Assembly (NCBI GenBank): GCA_902789415.1
Contig: CADAOD010000026.1
Coordinates: 1 to 33,946 of the forward strand
Length of the DNA: 33,946 nt
Source of the DNA: an uncultured Prevotellaceae bacterium
Lineage (GTDB): Bacteria; Bacteroidota; Bacteroidia; Bacteroidales; Bacteroidaceae
Reading direction: 5' to 3'
Shown here: positions 24,374-33,376 of the stretch, piece by piece
How the letters are laid out: each line of letters starts with the position of its first letter
Numbering within the stretch: position 1 is the stretch's first letter
Translations under genes and position numbers: made by a program
Notes under the pieces: model-generated
Database searches by the model: none
What the model was told of the DNA's origin: nothing
What the model saw: the letters and a program-made list of their open reading frames with translations, nothing else

Positions 24374-27202
24374 TTACCAAAAATCATCATCAAAATCCAG
24401 CGCCTTCTGCTGCTTTTTCTGCGTGGCTGGCTTGGGCTGCTCGGCTGGTTTGGCCGGCAGTTCGTCCTCAATATCAGGCGCATCTACCGCCTCGGGATTT
24501 ATCAGCAGATTATCCTTGCTAACCTGCATGGGTGCCAGCTCGCGCTCATAAAACTGCTGGTACTCGTCGTAGGTGTACTGGGTGCCCAGCAGGGGCAGGT
24601 TCTGCTCGCTTACAATCAGGCGCATGGCGTGGGCGGTGTAACGGCGAAGCGTTTCGTTATCGTACAGCATACGGGCGTACTGCAGCGCCTCGTCGTAACT
24701 CAGGAAACCGCTTACTATCATGCGGTTTAGCTCGCCATCCTGGTCAATCTGTATCTCAAAGTTGCGCACCAGGAAGTTGGTAAAGTTATAGCGTGCCAAC
24801 TCGAACAGCAGCTGGTTTTGGTTTACCGAATCGGGCTGATACACCAGCATAAACAGGTGGTGGTCGGCTCGATTGGCGCTCAGGGTATCGGTGGTGGCAG
24901 AATCGTGCGAAAGCACAATATCGCGTTGGGTCCACACATCGCCGATATCAAACTTACCGCCACGTAGCTTGCGGCCTTCCTGCACACCTTTTATAATCAT
25001 ACCTGCCAGCTGACTCACCTCGCTGTCGGGATACTTTTCTACCACCTCGTTCAACTGCGCCAGACAACCATCGCCGTCGCCCTCGTTCAGTTTGCTCAAA
25101 CCGCTGATAAACACAAATTTATCGCGATGGGCACCCTGGGCAAAGCGGGTGGTGGACAACTGGGTGTTATGCTTTACGGCTGCAAAATCATCGTGCTTAA
25201 AGGCAGCGTAGGTGGCAGCGTAGAGCGAATCCTCAATCTGCTCGCCAAAGCGGGCATTCTCGGCATAGTACGGGTCGGCTATCAACTGTGTAAACTCATT
25301 GTCGGGGTAATCGGCTTTCATACGGGCCAAGCACTCGGCAGCCTCAGCCGCACAACCTTGGCGCGAGTAGAGCAACCACAGGTGGTACCACGCCTCGGGG
25401 TTATTCTCGTAGTCGGGGTAATCGGCAGTCAGTCGGCGCAAATAGCGTTCGCTGATGCTCAAGCGCTCCATCTTATCCTTCAGGATGATGCCTGCATGGA
25501 ACAGACCATCCTTGATGATATCGTGACAGACGGCTTGCTGCTCATCGGTGAATGGGATTTGCGCCAAGTAATATTCGCGGTTGTGCGGATCAAGGGCGGT
25601 ACTATCCGTCACATTCGCCATGTCATCACCTGCTGACAGACTATCGTTAGCAGCCTCATCGCCCGATGGCAAATGTAACACGGTTTGATTGCTGCGGCGC
25701 CAGTTATCGGCATTAGCACGTTTACCCCATTCGCGCTGGAAGGTAGCCTTACCCTGACTCACTGCCGTAGGGTTATAAAAGTACCATGCACCACCTGCTT
25801 GTTGCTGGGCGCCAACCGACTGAGAATTAGCAGGTTGAGACATAAACGCATTTTTGCGTTCAAGTCCATCTTGCTGTACATCGCCTTGCGCTTCCAGCTC
25901 GGCATCGCGTGCCTCTTTTTCTTTTTTCTTCAGGGCAGCTATCACGCGGTCGATGGCTTGCAGGCGCTCTTTATCGCCCATCTTGGCCAGTTGCAACAGC
26001 GAATCCTGCAGGTGCACAGCCTCGGTGTAAGGCACCAGTTCATCAAGTACCTTTGATCGGCGTGAGAGTTCGTCGTAATCCTTGCGGTCTTTATCCAGCA
26101 GACCGATAGCCTCGCCATAGCAGCGCTGGGCATCGGCAAACTTTTCGGTCTCCCAATACAGATTACCAAGCGTAAGCAACAGTACACCTTTCTCGATGCC
26201 ATTACGGGTAGATTTCAGGTTACCCTTCTCGTAGGCACCGATGGCCTGCAGGGTATCGCCTTGGGCCAGATAGATGTTGCCGATGGCATAGTACACCTGG
26301 TCGAGATACTCGGCATTGTTATCGTTGGCGGCCATGCGTTTCAGCTTGCTTATCATCTGGCGGCCGTTGTTCTTGGCCAGCACTTCGGTCTGGGCAATGC
26401 GGGCATTAAACTGCAACTCGTAAGGCGGACTGCAGCGTATCACATGGGCAAAAGCCTTGTAAGACTCTTGCTGGTTTCCCATCAGGTTTTGTATCTGTCC
26501 CATCAGGTACCACTCGCGGGCACGCTGGGTTTTGCGACGTTCGTGCTTGATAACCTTGCGCAGATAGGGCACGGCCTTGGGGTAATCGGCTATGCTGATG
26601 TAATAGTTGGCGTAGGTGTAATCCCAATCCTTAACAGCACGGAAATCCATCGAGTCGCGACTCATGTTACGAATCACGTCCTCGGCATCGTATCGCCAAT
26701 CCAACATGGTGTAACTTTTGGCCAACCACGCACGGGCCAGTCCGCTGCGCGCTGGGTTGCCCAAGTACAGGCGCGCCATATACGAGAAAGTGGCGGCAGC
26801 CTCTTCAAACTGTCCCATTTGGAACTGCGCCTTACCCAGCATGAGCCACGCTTTCCACAGAAACGGGTTCTGCTCGCGGCCCTTTACTTTGATGGTGTGG
26901 CGCTGGATGGCTTTCTCCATCTTTTCTACTGTTCGCTGGTAGTTCGATTTACCTATGTCGCGACTCAGTTTGTTGCCCACGGGATAAAGCGGCAACAACT
27001 CGGTAAAGTTATCTTTGTGACCTTTCTCTTTCTCTAAGTTTCCATCCAGAAAGGCCATATGACCGTTATAATAGGTGTTATAGCGGGCGTTAAAGGCGTG
27101 CCAGAACCGGCTCTTGGCGGTGTTCTTGTTTTGCGCAAAGCAAACGGTTGCTACCAACGTAACAACCATCGCCAAGCCCATATATCGCCTCCATCGTTTC
27201 AC
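24374..27202 (-). CDS. porW: PorW/SprE-like TPR protein of the type IX secretion system
   Basis: 942 residues. The start chosen is GTG 27202, which gives a charged signal peptide (MKRWRRYMGLAMVVTLVATV ending CFAQ). An in-frame ATG at 27181 would remove the basic residues. After the signal comes FWHAFNARYNTYYNGHMAF, typical of the PorW/SprE family, then many TPR-like helical repeats through about residue 370, a Lys/Glu-rich stretch near 410-430, a second repeat region and a C-terminal Pro/Lys tail. PorW is needed for T9SS export, and SprE for gliding, in relatives; it is thought to link the outer-membrane translocon to the motor. It lies next to porX. The usual lipobox Cys is not obvious here. 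Confidence 0.85.
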   Translation of the reverse strand: MKRWRRYMGLAMVVTLVATVCFAQNKNTAKSRFWHAFNARYNTYYNGHMAFLDGNLEKEKGHKDNFTELLPLYPVGNKLSRDIGKSNYQRTVEKMEKAIQRHTIKVKGREQNPFLWKAWLMLGKAQFQMGQFEEAAATFSYMARLYLGNPARSGLARAWLAKSYTMLDWRYDAEDVIRNMSRDSMDFRAVKDWDYTYANYYISIADYPKAVPYLRKVIKHERRKTQRAREWYLMGQIQNLMGNQQESYKAFAHVIRCSPPYELQFNARIAQTEVLAKNNGRQMISKLKRMAANDNNAEYLDQVYYAIGNIYLAQGDTLQAIGAYEKGNLKSTRNGIEKGVLLLTLGNLYWETEKFADAQRCYGEAIGLLDKDRKDYDELSRRSKVLDELVPYTEAVHLQDSLLQLAKMGDKERLQAIDRVIAALKKKEKEARDAELEAQGDVQQDGLERKNAFMSQPANSQSVGAQQQAGGAWYFYNPTAVSQGKATFQREWGKRANADNWRRSNQTVLHLPSGDEAANDSLSAGDDMANVTDSTALDPHNREYYLAQIPFTDEQQAVCHDIIKDGLFHAGIILKDKMERLSISERYLRRLTADYPDYENNPEAWYHLWLLYSRQGCAAEAAECLARMKADYPDNEFTQLIADPYYAENARFGEQIEDSLYAATYAAFKHDDFAAVKHNTQLSTTRFAQGAHRDKFVFISGLSKLNEGDGDGCLAQLNEVVEKYPDSEVSQLAGMIIKGVQEGRKLRGGKFDIGDVWTQRDIVLSHDSATTDTLSANRADHHLFMLVYQPDSVNQNQLLFELARYNFTNFLVRNFEIQIDQDGELNRMIVSGFLSYDEALQYARMLYDNETLRRYTAHAMRLIVSEQNLPLLGTQYTYDEYQQFYERELAPMQVSKDNLLINPEAVDAPDIEDELPAKPAEQPKPATQKKQQKALDFDDDFW

Positions 27203-27234
27203 TATTCACTCTTAACTAATCACTATTCACTCTT
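27200..27234. repeat. Direct repeat CACTATTCACTCTT x2 (21-bp period) at the porW start
   Basis: The 14-mer occurs at 27200-27213 and 27221-27234. On the coding strand one copy supplies the stop of the small upstream gene (27223) and the other supplies the region just before the GTG of porW. It looks like a short duplication that created the present gene junction. Confidence 0.7.
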
Positions 27235-27411
27235 CTTTTTCTTCTCCTCCAGCAGGCAGTGTATCTTGCACGAGCCCTCGTCGGCGGCTGTGCAGGTAGA
27301 GCAGTCGTGACCTTGCTCAATCACATCCTCGCTCTTATCCAGCCAGTTGGCCACCAAGGCTATCAGGCCCAGCACCAACAGCATGCCTATACATACTAAT
27401 GCAAATGTCAT
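27223..27411 (-). CDS. Small Cys-rich single-pass membrane protein
   Basis: 62 residues: one membrane helix (about 3-24, FALVCIGMLLVLGLIALVAN), then a soluble tail with CSTCTAADEGSCKIHC, four closely spaced Cys, and a Lys-rich end. The Cys spacing could bind a metal or Fe-S cluster, loosely like FeoB-associated Cys-rich proteins, but I do not recognise the family with confidence. It lies 20 bp after aroA and 20 bp before porW on the same strand, so it is a real operon member. Confidence 0.7.
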   Translation of the reverse strand: MTFALVCIGMLLVLGLIALVANWLDKSEDVIEQGHDCSTCTAADEGSCKIHCLLEEKKKKSE

Positions 27412-27431
27412 CGTTTATCTATTGTGTTAGT

Positions 27432-28682
27432 TTATTCTTCAATGTTGAATCCTACCAGTTTCAGGTCGTCCCAAAACTTAGGGTACGACTTGGTTACTAC
27501 CTGCGGATTATTGATAATCAAGCCCTCCTGACGCATGGCAAAGGGCGCAAAGGCAAGGGCCATACGGTGGTCTTCGTAGGTGTCGATACCTGCTTCGAGG
27601 TTAGGCTCGCAACGCTCACCTTCCCAGTACAGCTCGCTATCGTTCACATCGTGGATAACGAAGCCCAACTTCAGCATCTCTGTTTTCAGGGCAGCAATAC
27701 GGTCGGTCTCCTTAATTTTCAGGGTAGAAAGGCCCTTGAAGTGGAAGGGGATGCCGAGTGCGGCACAGGTAACCACAAAGGTCTGCGCCAAGTCGGGAGC
27801 ATTCACAAAGTCGTACTCCAGCTTGCCCACGCCGCGTCCGTTCTTCTTCAGCGTTACCATCTGTGGGATGCCCTTCTGTTGGGTTTCGAAGGTGGTTTTT
27901 ACGCCCAACAGACTAAAGATATAGCGGGTGGTTGAATCGCCCTGCATCGAGCCGTCCATCAGTCCCGTAAGCTTTACTTCGGCATCGCGATCCTTGCTCA
28001 GCGCCACCATCTCATACCAGTAGCTGGCACCGCTCCAGTCGCTCTCAATAAAGTAATCGCGACCTTTGTAGGGCTTGTGAGCCACGGTAATCGTATCGGT
28101 TGAACTCCATTTGGCTTCGGCGCCGAACTCGCCCATCATCCACAGCGTGAGGTCGATGTAAGGACGCGAGAAGATATCGCCTGTAAGTTGCAGCGTAAGA
28201 CCCTCTTCCAGCGTCGGACCAATCATCAGCAGCGCCGAAATGTACTGTGAGCTCACGTTGCCAGGGATAGAAAGCTCGCCACCCTGCAGTTTTTTGCCGG
28301 TAATCTTAAGGGGTGGGAATCCCTCCTGCCCTACGTACTCTATCTGTGCACCCAACTTGCGCAGGGCATCAACCAAGATAGCTATGGGGCGGTGCTGCAT
28401 GCGCTCGGTACCAGTAATCACATGTGTGCCACGCATCACACTCAGGTAGGCCGTCATAAATCGCATGGCGGTACCTGCGGCTTTAATATTAATCTCGTCG
28501 GGCATGTATCGCAGCGCATCGAGTATCACCCCGGTATCGTCGCAATCGCTCAGATTCTCGGGCAGGTTTCTACCACCACTAAGGGCATAGATAATGAGCG
28601 CACGATTGGATATGCTTTTTGATGCTGGCAACTGGATGGTCTGAGCCAAGCGTTCAGGTGCCGTAAGTTTATATTGCTTCAT
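27432..28682 (-). CDS. aroA: 3-phosphoshikimate 1-carboxyvinyltransferase (EPSP synthase)
   Basis: 416 residues. The N-terminal LPASKSISNRALI binds shikimate-3-phosphate. AGTAMRFMTAYL and ITGTERMQHRP follow, and LKIKETDRIAAL is near 310. These mark EPSP synthase, the sixth step of the shikimate pathway to aromatic amino acids. It is the first gene of the run aroA - small membrane protein - porW - porX - tsaE, with a TATCTTTG box about 30 bp upstream. Confidence 0.95.
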   Translation of the reverse strand: MKQYKLTAPERLAQTIQLPASKSISNRALIIYALSGGRNLPENLSDCDDTGVILDALRYMPDEINIKAAGTAMRFMTAYLSVMRGTHVITGTERMQHRPIAILVDALRKLGAQIEYVGQEGFPPLKITGKKLQGGELSIPGNVSSQYISALLMIGPTLEEGLTLQLTGDIFSRPYIDLTLWMMGEFGAEAKWSSTDTITVAHKPYKGRDYFIESDWSGASYWYEMVALSKDRDAEVKLTGLMDGSMQGDSTTRYIFSLLGVKTTFETQQKGIPQMVTLKKNGRGVGKLEYDFVNAPDLAQTFVVTCAALGIPFHFKGLSTLKIKETDRIAALKTEMLKLGFVIHDVNDSELYWEGERCEPNLEAGIDTYEDHRMALAFAPFAMRQEGLIINNPQVVTKSYPKFWDDLKLVGFNIEE

Positions 28683-28710
28683 TATACGTATCTGTGGTTA
28701 TAATTGCATG

Positions 28711-28718
28711 CAAAGATA
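28711..28718 (-). promoter_or_regulatory. -7 box TATCTTTG of the aroA-porW-porX-tsaE run
   Basis: Full TAnnTTTG match on the minus strand, 29 bp before aroA. No TAnnTTTG box stands out in the short gaps between the following genes, so they may share this transcript. Confidence 0.65.
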
Positions 28719-28813
28719 CGCATTTTCGGGCAGTAAGCACCCATTTTTACACATTTTATTACTATCGGGCTCTTAATGTGTGTTAATAGTTAGGATGTTT
28801 CGTAAGTTTTTTG

Positions 28814-28821
28814 TACTTTTG
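28814..28821 (+). promoter_or_regulatory. -7 box TACTTTTG of the pectate lyase gene
   Basis: Full TAnnTTTG match about 30 bp before the ATG. No clear -33 TTTG at 20 bp, so an activator may be needed. Confidence 0.6.
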
Positions 28822-28851
28822 CACCCACGAACAAAACAATTTTAAATTAGT

Positions 28852-29934
28852 ATGAACTACGTTAAAGCTACTCTACTGGCAGCCCTGATAGGGCTTATGC
28901 CAACGGCATCGACAGCTGCGCCTGGCGATGGTGTACTGAAAACAAAGGACCCTGAGTTTTTTAAGACCGAAGAGGCTCGCCGTGTGGGCGACCAGTTACT
29001 TATTTGGCAGCGCAACACTGGCGGCTGGCCAAAGAATATCGATATGGTAACACCACTTAACGACGAGCAGCGCGCACAGGTGATAGCCGACAAGCAGGTT
29101 ACCGACGACTCGACTATCGACAACGGCGCTACCACCATGCAGATGACTTATCTGGCACGCCTGTGGCAGGCCACTAAGGACGAGAAATATCGCGAGGCAT
29201 TCAACAACGGTGTGCGCTACCTGCTTAGCGGACAGTACCCTAACGGCGGCTGGCCCCAGTTCTGGCCCACCATGCGTAACTATCAGGTACACATTACGTT
29301 TAATGATGATGCGATGGTAAACACGCTCATTGTACTGCGCGAGATACTGAAGGACCGCGAGCCGTTTGCCAACCTTACCGACAAGGCACTTGACAAGGAT
29401 ATAGAAAAGGCCTTTAACAAAGGTATAGAGTGCATACTGAATACACAGATTAAGCACGGCGATACGCTTACCGTGTGGTGCCAGCAGCACGACCACGAGA
29501 CCCTGCTGCCAGCCAAGGCACGCGCCTACGAGTTGCCATCATATTGCTCGATGGAGAGTGTACCCATCGTACGTTTCCTGATGGACCTGCCCAACCCCGA
29601 TGAGCGCATTCGCAAGGCCATACACGGTGCTATGGCTTGGTTTGATAAGCACAAGATTACCGGCTACCGCCTGGTACGCATTGGTAAGAAGGGCGAACCA
29701 GGTGCCGACACCCGTTTGGTGCCCGACGAGAAGGCCGGACCACTGTGGGCACGATTCTACGATTTGGAGAACTGTCAGCCTTACGTTTGCGACCGCGATG
29801 GTATCCCCCGCAAGAGTTTGCAGGAGATTGGTCCTGAGCGCCGAAACGGCTACAGCTGGTACAACAATCGCCCCGAGCAGCTGTTCGAAAAGTACGAAAA
29901 GTGGAAAAATAAGTGGGAAAAGAGCAAAAAGTAA
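28852..29934 (+). CDS. Pectate lyase, polysaccharide lyase family 10
   Basis: 360 residues. Signal peptide MNYVKATLLAALIGLMPTA ending STAA, then a PL10 (PelA/Pel-15-like) alpha-toroid domain over nearly the whole chain: WQRNTGGWPKNIDM, NGATTMQMTYLARL, YPNGGWPQFWP, TFNDDAMVNTL and NGYSWYNNRPEQLF. PL10 enzymes cleave polygalacturonate by beta-elimination with calcium. The signal peptide points to periplasm or surface. There is no T9SS sorting tail. The gene stands alone between aroA (divergent) and a tRNA, so it is not part of a visible pectin-utilisation locus. Confidence 0.9.
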   Translation: MNYVKATLLAALIGLMPTASTAAPGDGVLKTKDPEFFKTEEARRVGDQLLIWQRNTGGWPKNIDMVTPLNDEQRAQVIADKQVTDDSTIDNGATTMQMTYLARLWQATKDEKYREAFNNGVRYLLSGQYPNGGWPQFWPTMRNYQVHITFNDDAMVNTLIVLREILKDREPFANLTDKALDKDIEKAFNKGIECILNTQIKHGDTLTVWCQQHDHETLLPAKARAYELPSYCSMESVPIVRFLMDLPNPDERIRKAIHGAMAWFDKHKITGYRLVRIGKKGEPGADTRLVPDEKAGPLWARFYDLENCQPYVCDRDGIPRKSLQEIGPERRNGYSWYNNRPEQLFEKYEKWKNKWEKSKK

Positions 29935-29942
29935 GCATAAAA

Positions 29943-29974
29943 TTTGGTTAGTTCAAAAAAACTGCTTACCTTTG
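29943..29974 (+). promoter_or_regulatory. tRNA-Pro promoter (TTTG-N20-TACCTTTG)
   Basis: TTTG 29943-29946 and TACCTTTG 29967-29974 with a 20-bp spacer. It lies 45 bp before the mature tRNA 5' end. Confidence 0.8.
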
Positions 29975-30019
29975 CACCCGCATTCGGCGATAACGGCCGT
30001 TTGTTAGTCGAAAACGGAT

Positions 30020-30092
30020 CGGGATTTAGCGCAGTTGGTAGCGCACACGTCTGGGGGGCGCGAGGTCGCTGGTTCGAGTCCAGTAATCCCGA
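30020..30092 (+). tRNA. tRNA-Pro (anticodon GGG)
   Basis: A 73-nt cloverleaf folds by eye: acceptor CGGGATT/AATCCCG perfect, D stem GCGC/GCGC, anticodon stem CACGT/GCGCG (one A-C mismatch and a U-G pair), loop CTGGGGG with GGG at 34-36, T stem GCTGG/CCAGT with TTCGAGT loop, discriminator A. No CCA is encoded. The first base C pairing with G72 is typical of tRNA-Pro. The 5'-side A-C mismatch is slightly unusual. Confidence 0.92.
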
Positions 30093-30103
30093 CACAAAGA
30101 ATG

Positions 30104-30145
30104 AAGCGGAATGTCTTTAAACAAAGGCTTTCCGCTCTTTTTGTG
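30104..30145 (+). terminator. Terminator after tRNA-Pro
   Basis: AGCGGAA (30105-30111) pairs with TTCCGCT (30130-30136) and is followed by a CTTTTTG run. Confidence 0.7.
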
Positions 30146-30499
30146 TTTTACCCTAACCACCTTTTTAAACCCCAGACTTATTATCGAGTATCTTTATATA
30201 GGTATTATTTTGTAGACCAATATGAGACTACCGTACCATTATATATTATTAACTCCTTTAACTTTCATAATCATATTCTTTTTATAAAATGATTGGTTAA
30301 GCGGTTTCTCACTACTGTCCTTTTTAGGGACTTTCATTATAGCAGGAGGATTGTTGATTGCGCGTGTTTTTTTGAAAAACAAAGGATAGACTTAACACCT
30401 CTCCTCTGTTAATACAAAATGAAATATTAGTTAAATAATGGTATGAGTCGTTATGTAGCGTGACACTTTATGCATAAAGACTTCCTTCGTATCACGATA
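30146..30499. other. AT-rich stretch with a possible gene remnant
   Basis: No complete gene is visible. On the plus strand 30288-30389 is open without a start codon and encodes a hydrophobic, Gly-containing segment ending in a basic tail (WLSGFSLLSFLGTFIIAGGL, then LIARVFLKNKG and a stop). It looks like the C-terminal membrane helix of a lost gene. A perfect 14-bp palindrome CTTTATGCATAAAG lies at 30466-30479, beyond the stop of the minus-strand operon. Confidence 0.4.
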
Positions 30500-31102
30500 T
30501 TATTGAACTTTTACTTCCATTGACGCTATACGATTGCCTTGCTGATCATAAGCCTCAATGATATTATGTCTCCCGCCACCTTCATAATAAGCATAACTTT
30601 GCATGATGAGCAAACACTCTTCTTCACTGATGCCAATTAATCCCCGATTTGTTGGCAGACAAATGGCCTGGTCAGAATTGTTGCCAATGATGAAGCTTTC
30701 TACATTTCTATAGTCAGAACATCCTTCTACTAATAGTCTTAATGGTTCACCCTTCCATGAAAGAATAGTCACCTTCGAAATCGTCGGTATTGAGTCCAGT
30801 GGAATGGAAACACTATGTTCCATCGAAAACCAGCTACCATCTGCTTGAGGATGTGATAATAGAATCTTATTAGCCAACCTCTTATCCTTATCAAACGACC
30901 ACAAAGAAACTTGTTTGATAGATCCCAAGCCCTCAATACTATCTCCAATAGCTTCGTCATTCAGGAAGACGACATAGTCTTCATTCTCTGCAACACTCTG
31001 TGCTGTAGAGGGGATGCCGCTATATTCACTCTCGTTTTTTTCAGAATTTCCACAGCTCATCATAAGACCAGCACACATTAATATATATAATAGGTGTCTC
31101 AT
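30500..31102 (-). CDS. Putative lipoprotein of unknown function
   Basis: 200 residues with a lipoprotein signal (MRHLLYILMCAGLMMSC, Cys17) and a soluble, mostly beta-predicted domain. Motifs such as NDEAIGDSIEGLGSIKQV and GRHNIIEAYDQQGNRIASME do not match a family I know. It is the last gene of the minus-strand operon, only 3 bp after the DUF285 gene, so it is probably translated together with it. It could be a cell-envelope partner of the upstream proteins; no function is assigned. Confidence 0.75.
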   Translation of the reverse strand: MRHLLYILMCAGLMMSCGNSEKNESEYSGIPSTAQSVAENEDYVVFLNDEAIGDSIEGLGSIKQVSLWSFDKDKRLANKILLSHPQADGSWFSMEHSVSIPLDSIPTISKVTILSWKGEPLRLLVEGCSDYRNVESFIIGNNSDQAICLPTNRGLIGISEEECLLIMQSYAYYEGGGRHNIIEAYDQQGNRIASMEVKVQ

Positions 31103-31105
31103 TTT

Positions 31106-32392
31106 CTAAATCGTTTTTAGTCTCATTGCTTCTTTTCTCACAGCTTCGGTTGCATTTGTTGATTCATCCAAGAGATAATCCAGGAACTCTGCAGCCTTCT
31201 TCTCATCCTTTTCATAAGAACAAGGAATCCCCGTTGCCTCCTCAATAGCAAGATCAGGCATACCAATATACCATCTATACAGACTCTCAATGTCACCAAT
31301 TCCACTTGCCATCATCTTCCAAATGTCCCAATACCCAGAGCAGAAGAACAGGCGACGAAGCACCTCTGTATCAGTAAAGTCATCAGTATCTCGCTTGAAG
31401 AAATCCAAATAGCCATTAAGCCAATCGATTGCAAATTTTCCTATTGGTAACTTCAGAAGAGGGAAGCAGACCCCCAAAAGGACCTCCACACGCAATTCCT
31501 CATCCTCTATCTTCTCATGCTCTCTGTCCTTCATGAATGTGTAGAAATCGAAACCATTCTTCCTGAATGCCTGCCATACAGGAAGATACTCAGGAATTAT
31601 AGCATCCTCATTGAATTTCGGCTTATCTTCTTCATCCGCTCCGCAACAAAATGCATAGACTGCTTTCTTTAAGGCATATACATCTACAGCATTCTTTTGA
31701 CGGTAATGAGGGTGGTGTATAGGTAAATTCTCAAGAACAACTGGCGCAATCCAATCAACACCTCTGGGTAAAGGGCAATTCGCAAACATTTCATTCATAC
31801 TCTTGACATTATCCACATTAAAGCTGCTGATATCAAGGTTTTTCAGTAGTATGTCGTTTTTAAACATACCGCTCATATACTGCACCTTTTCCGTATGGAA
31901 GTTGCTCAAATCGAGTTCTTTCAGAGAAGAGCAAAATGAAAACATATCTCCCATAAACGTTACGTTTTTAGTCTCGAAGCTGCTAACATCGAGTTTGGTG
32001 AGAGATTTGCATCCAGAGAACATCCAGCCCATAGAATGCACCTTCTCTGTGTTGAAAGAACGTAAATCAAGACTGACCAATGATGAACAATTCCAGAACA
32101 TGCCAGACATATTCACAACGTTGTCAGTCCTCAGATTCTTGATTCCAACGATCTCACTGAGATTCTTGCAATCCATGAACCACTTCATCGTACTTTCTAA
32201 ACCATCATATTCGGCAAAAGAATCGTCAAAAACCACCTTCTCAATAGATTTTGCGTAGGCTCTCCAACCTCCATCCTCTATTGGCGCAAAAATATTAACG
32301 CCACCCTTGCTACGATGCTCAAATAATTCATCGTAATAGAAAGTGAGAACTCTGTCCAATTCATTGTAGACTGCATATGCTATTTTACTCAT
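31106..32392 (-). CDS. BspA-type (DUF285) repeat protein with extra C-terminal domain, no signal peptide
   Basis: 428 residues. About 75-215 holds DUF285 repeats of 26 residues, pattern M-x2-MF-x2-C-x2-L-x2-LD-(L/V/I)-x-SF-x-T-x2-V (four clear copies, with degenerate ones at each end). These fold as an LRR-like solenoid known from BspA and mycoplasma surface proteins. Residues about 220-428 form a different, helical, Asp/Glu-rich domain (KFNEDAIIPEYLPVWQAFRK, ELRVEVLLGVCFPLLKLPIG) that I do not recognise. There is no signal peptide, unlike secreted BspA proteins, so it may be cytoplasmic. It sits between a 41-codon frame and a lipoprotein gene with 3-bp gaps. Similar cytosolic proteins appear in immunity-gene arrays, but that is speculation. 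Confidence 0.8.
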   Translation of the reverse strand: MSKIAYAVYNELDRVLTFYYDELFEHRSKGGVNIFAPIEDGGWRAYAKSIEKVVFDDSFAEYDGLESTMKWFMDCKNLSEIVGIKNLRTDNVVNMSGMFWNCSSLVSLDLRSFNTEKVHSMGWMFSGCKSLTKLDVSSFETKNVTFMGDMFSFCSSLKELDLSNFHTEKVQYMSGMFKNDILLKNLDISSFNVDNVKSMNEMFANCPLPRGVDWIAPVVLENLPIHHPHYRQKNAVDVYALKKAVYAFCCGADEEDKPKFNEDAIIPEYLPVWQAFRKNGFDFYTFMKDREHEKIEDEELRVEVLLGVCFPLLKLPIGKFAIDWLNGYLDFFKRDTDDFTDTEVLRRLFFCSGYWDIWKMMASGIGDIESLYRWYIGMPDLAIEEATGIPCSYEKDEKKAAEFLDYLLDESTNATEAVRKEAMRLKTI

Positions 32393-32395
32393 AAA

Positions 32396-32521
32396 CTATT
32401 TGCTAGCGATGGGTTGTGAGTATGTCACTTTTACTTCGTATGTGGCTGTTGCGTTCTCACTGTACTGGCGCATCATCTCATTGAGATCGCCTGTTACCGT
32501 TGAATAGTACTTATAATCCAT
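32396..32521 (-). CDS. Small 41-residue hypothetical protein
   Basis: ATG at 32521 (minus) opens 41 codons (MDYKYYSTVTGDLNEMMRQY, then SENATATYEVKVTYSQPIAS, K) ending in TAG 3 bp before the ATG of the DUF285 gene, the same tight 3-bp spacing as the next junction. Its start context is an 18-bp near-copy of that at the 258-residue gene upstream. Both facts favour a real gene. It has no membrane segment, and I do not recognise it. It might be the start of a once longer gene. Confidence 0.5.
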   Translation of the reverse strand: MDYKYYSTVTGDLNEMMRQYSENATATYEVKVTYSQPIASK

Positions 32522-32535
32522 AATTATACTGCTTT
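32518..32535 (-). repeat. Repeated start context, copy 1
   Basis: On the minus strand this reads AAAGCAGTATAATTATGG. An almost identical AAAGCAATATAATTATGG precedes the gene at 33376 (33373-33390). One mismatch in 18. Confidence 0.7.
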
Positions 32536-32599
32536 TGTTCTTATACATACTTATGTTATCTGATGAGGCAGATGCTGATTACAATCCTATCAATATTTG

Positions 32600-33376
32600 T
32601 TACCTTACAGGAACTAAGCCAACTGCTGACAAGTTCGTGTACATCCCCCTATTGAAAATCCATTTCAAGTCGTTTGCGACTCTCCTTATTTTGTTGTAGT
32701 GCTCCATAAAAGCCAAATCTACGTCGCTGGGCATAACAATCCTGCAGACTCTTCCAATAACATTTTCATCTTCTTTAGGAAAATATAAATAAGTACGGGG
32801 TTTATGCTCATTGTTTATATCAGAACTCCACTCTGGTATCAACCCTGTGCCAAAATCATCATTATCGTGACACTCCAGTCTTACATTTGCAGGAATATAT
32901 TTCTCAATCCTCTTCACGAGAAGATAGGCATCCTCCGCATCTTTAAAAATGCGATCGATATCCTCGAAATCACCTATGTCATAAGTTGAATATGCCAAAG
33001 CGAAATCATGCTTGTCAGAAACTGAAAACCTGATTTCATGGCCATAAGTACGGTGCCCCGAATCAAAACCAGCGCCACCCATATCATCGGTTACCACATA
33101 GTACTTATAGAAATTTGCCAAGTAATCTGGCAGGACAATTCTAATATCCCTAATCTTCTGTGCATTTTTACATTTTTCTTTAATTTCCCTAAATTTGGCC
33201 AGATCATATTCACGATGCTCCAACAGCTTGTGAAGACCATACTCCCCAAAAACTTCCCAGCAATAATCTACTTCACTTTGTGCTATTTCCTCACGCTCCT
33301 CGTCTGTATAACGAACGATGCAGCCACTAAATGCATCTGCTAACGTTTCGATTAATTTATTCTCGTTATTAACCAT
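32600..33376 (-). CDS. Hypothetical protein, 258 residues
   Basis: A soluble, acidic protein with no signal or membrane segment. Notable stretches are YTDEEREEIAQSEVDYCWEV near the start, DDMGGAGFDSGHRTYGHEIR near 115, a run rich in Asp (YDIGDFEDIDRIFKDAEDAY), and a basic C-terminal part. I do not recognise the family. It heads a gap of 78 bp before the 41-codon frame and follows a small membrane-protein gene by 63 bp, all on the minus strand. Composition is AT-richer than the housekeeping genes. Confidence 0.7.
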   Translation of the reverse strand: MVNNENKLIETLADAFSGCIVRYTDEEREEIAQSEVDYCWEVFGEYGLHKLLEHREYDLAKFREIKEKCKNAQKIRDIRIVLPDYLANFYKYYVVTDDMGGAGFDSGHRTYGHEIRFSVSDKHDFALAYSTYDIGDFEDIDRIFKDAEDAYLLVKRIEKYIPANVRLECHDNDDFGTGLIPEWSSDINNEHKPRTYLYFPKEDENVIGRVCRIVMPSDVDLAFMEHYNKIRRVANDLKWIFNRGMYTNLSAVGLVPVR

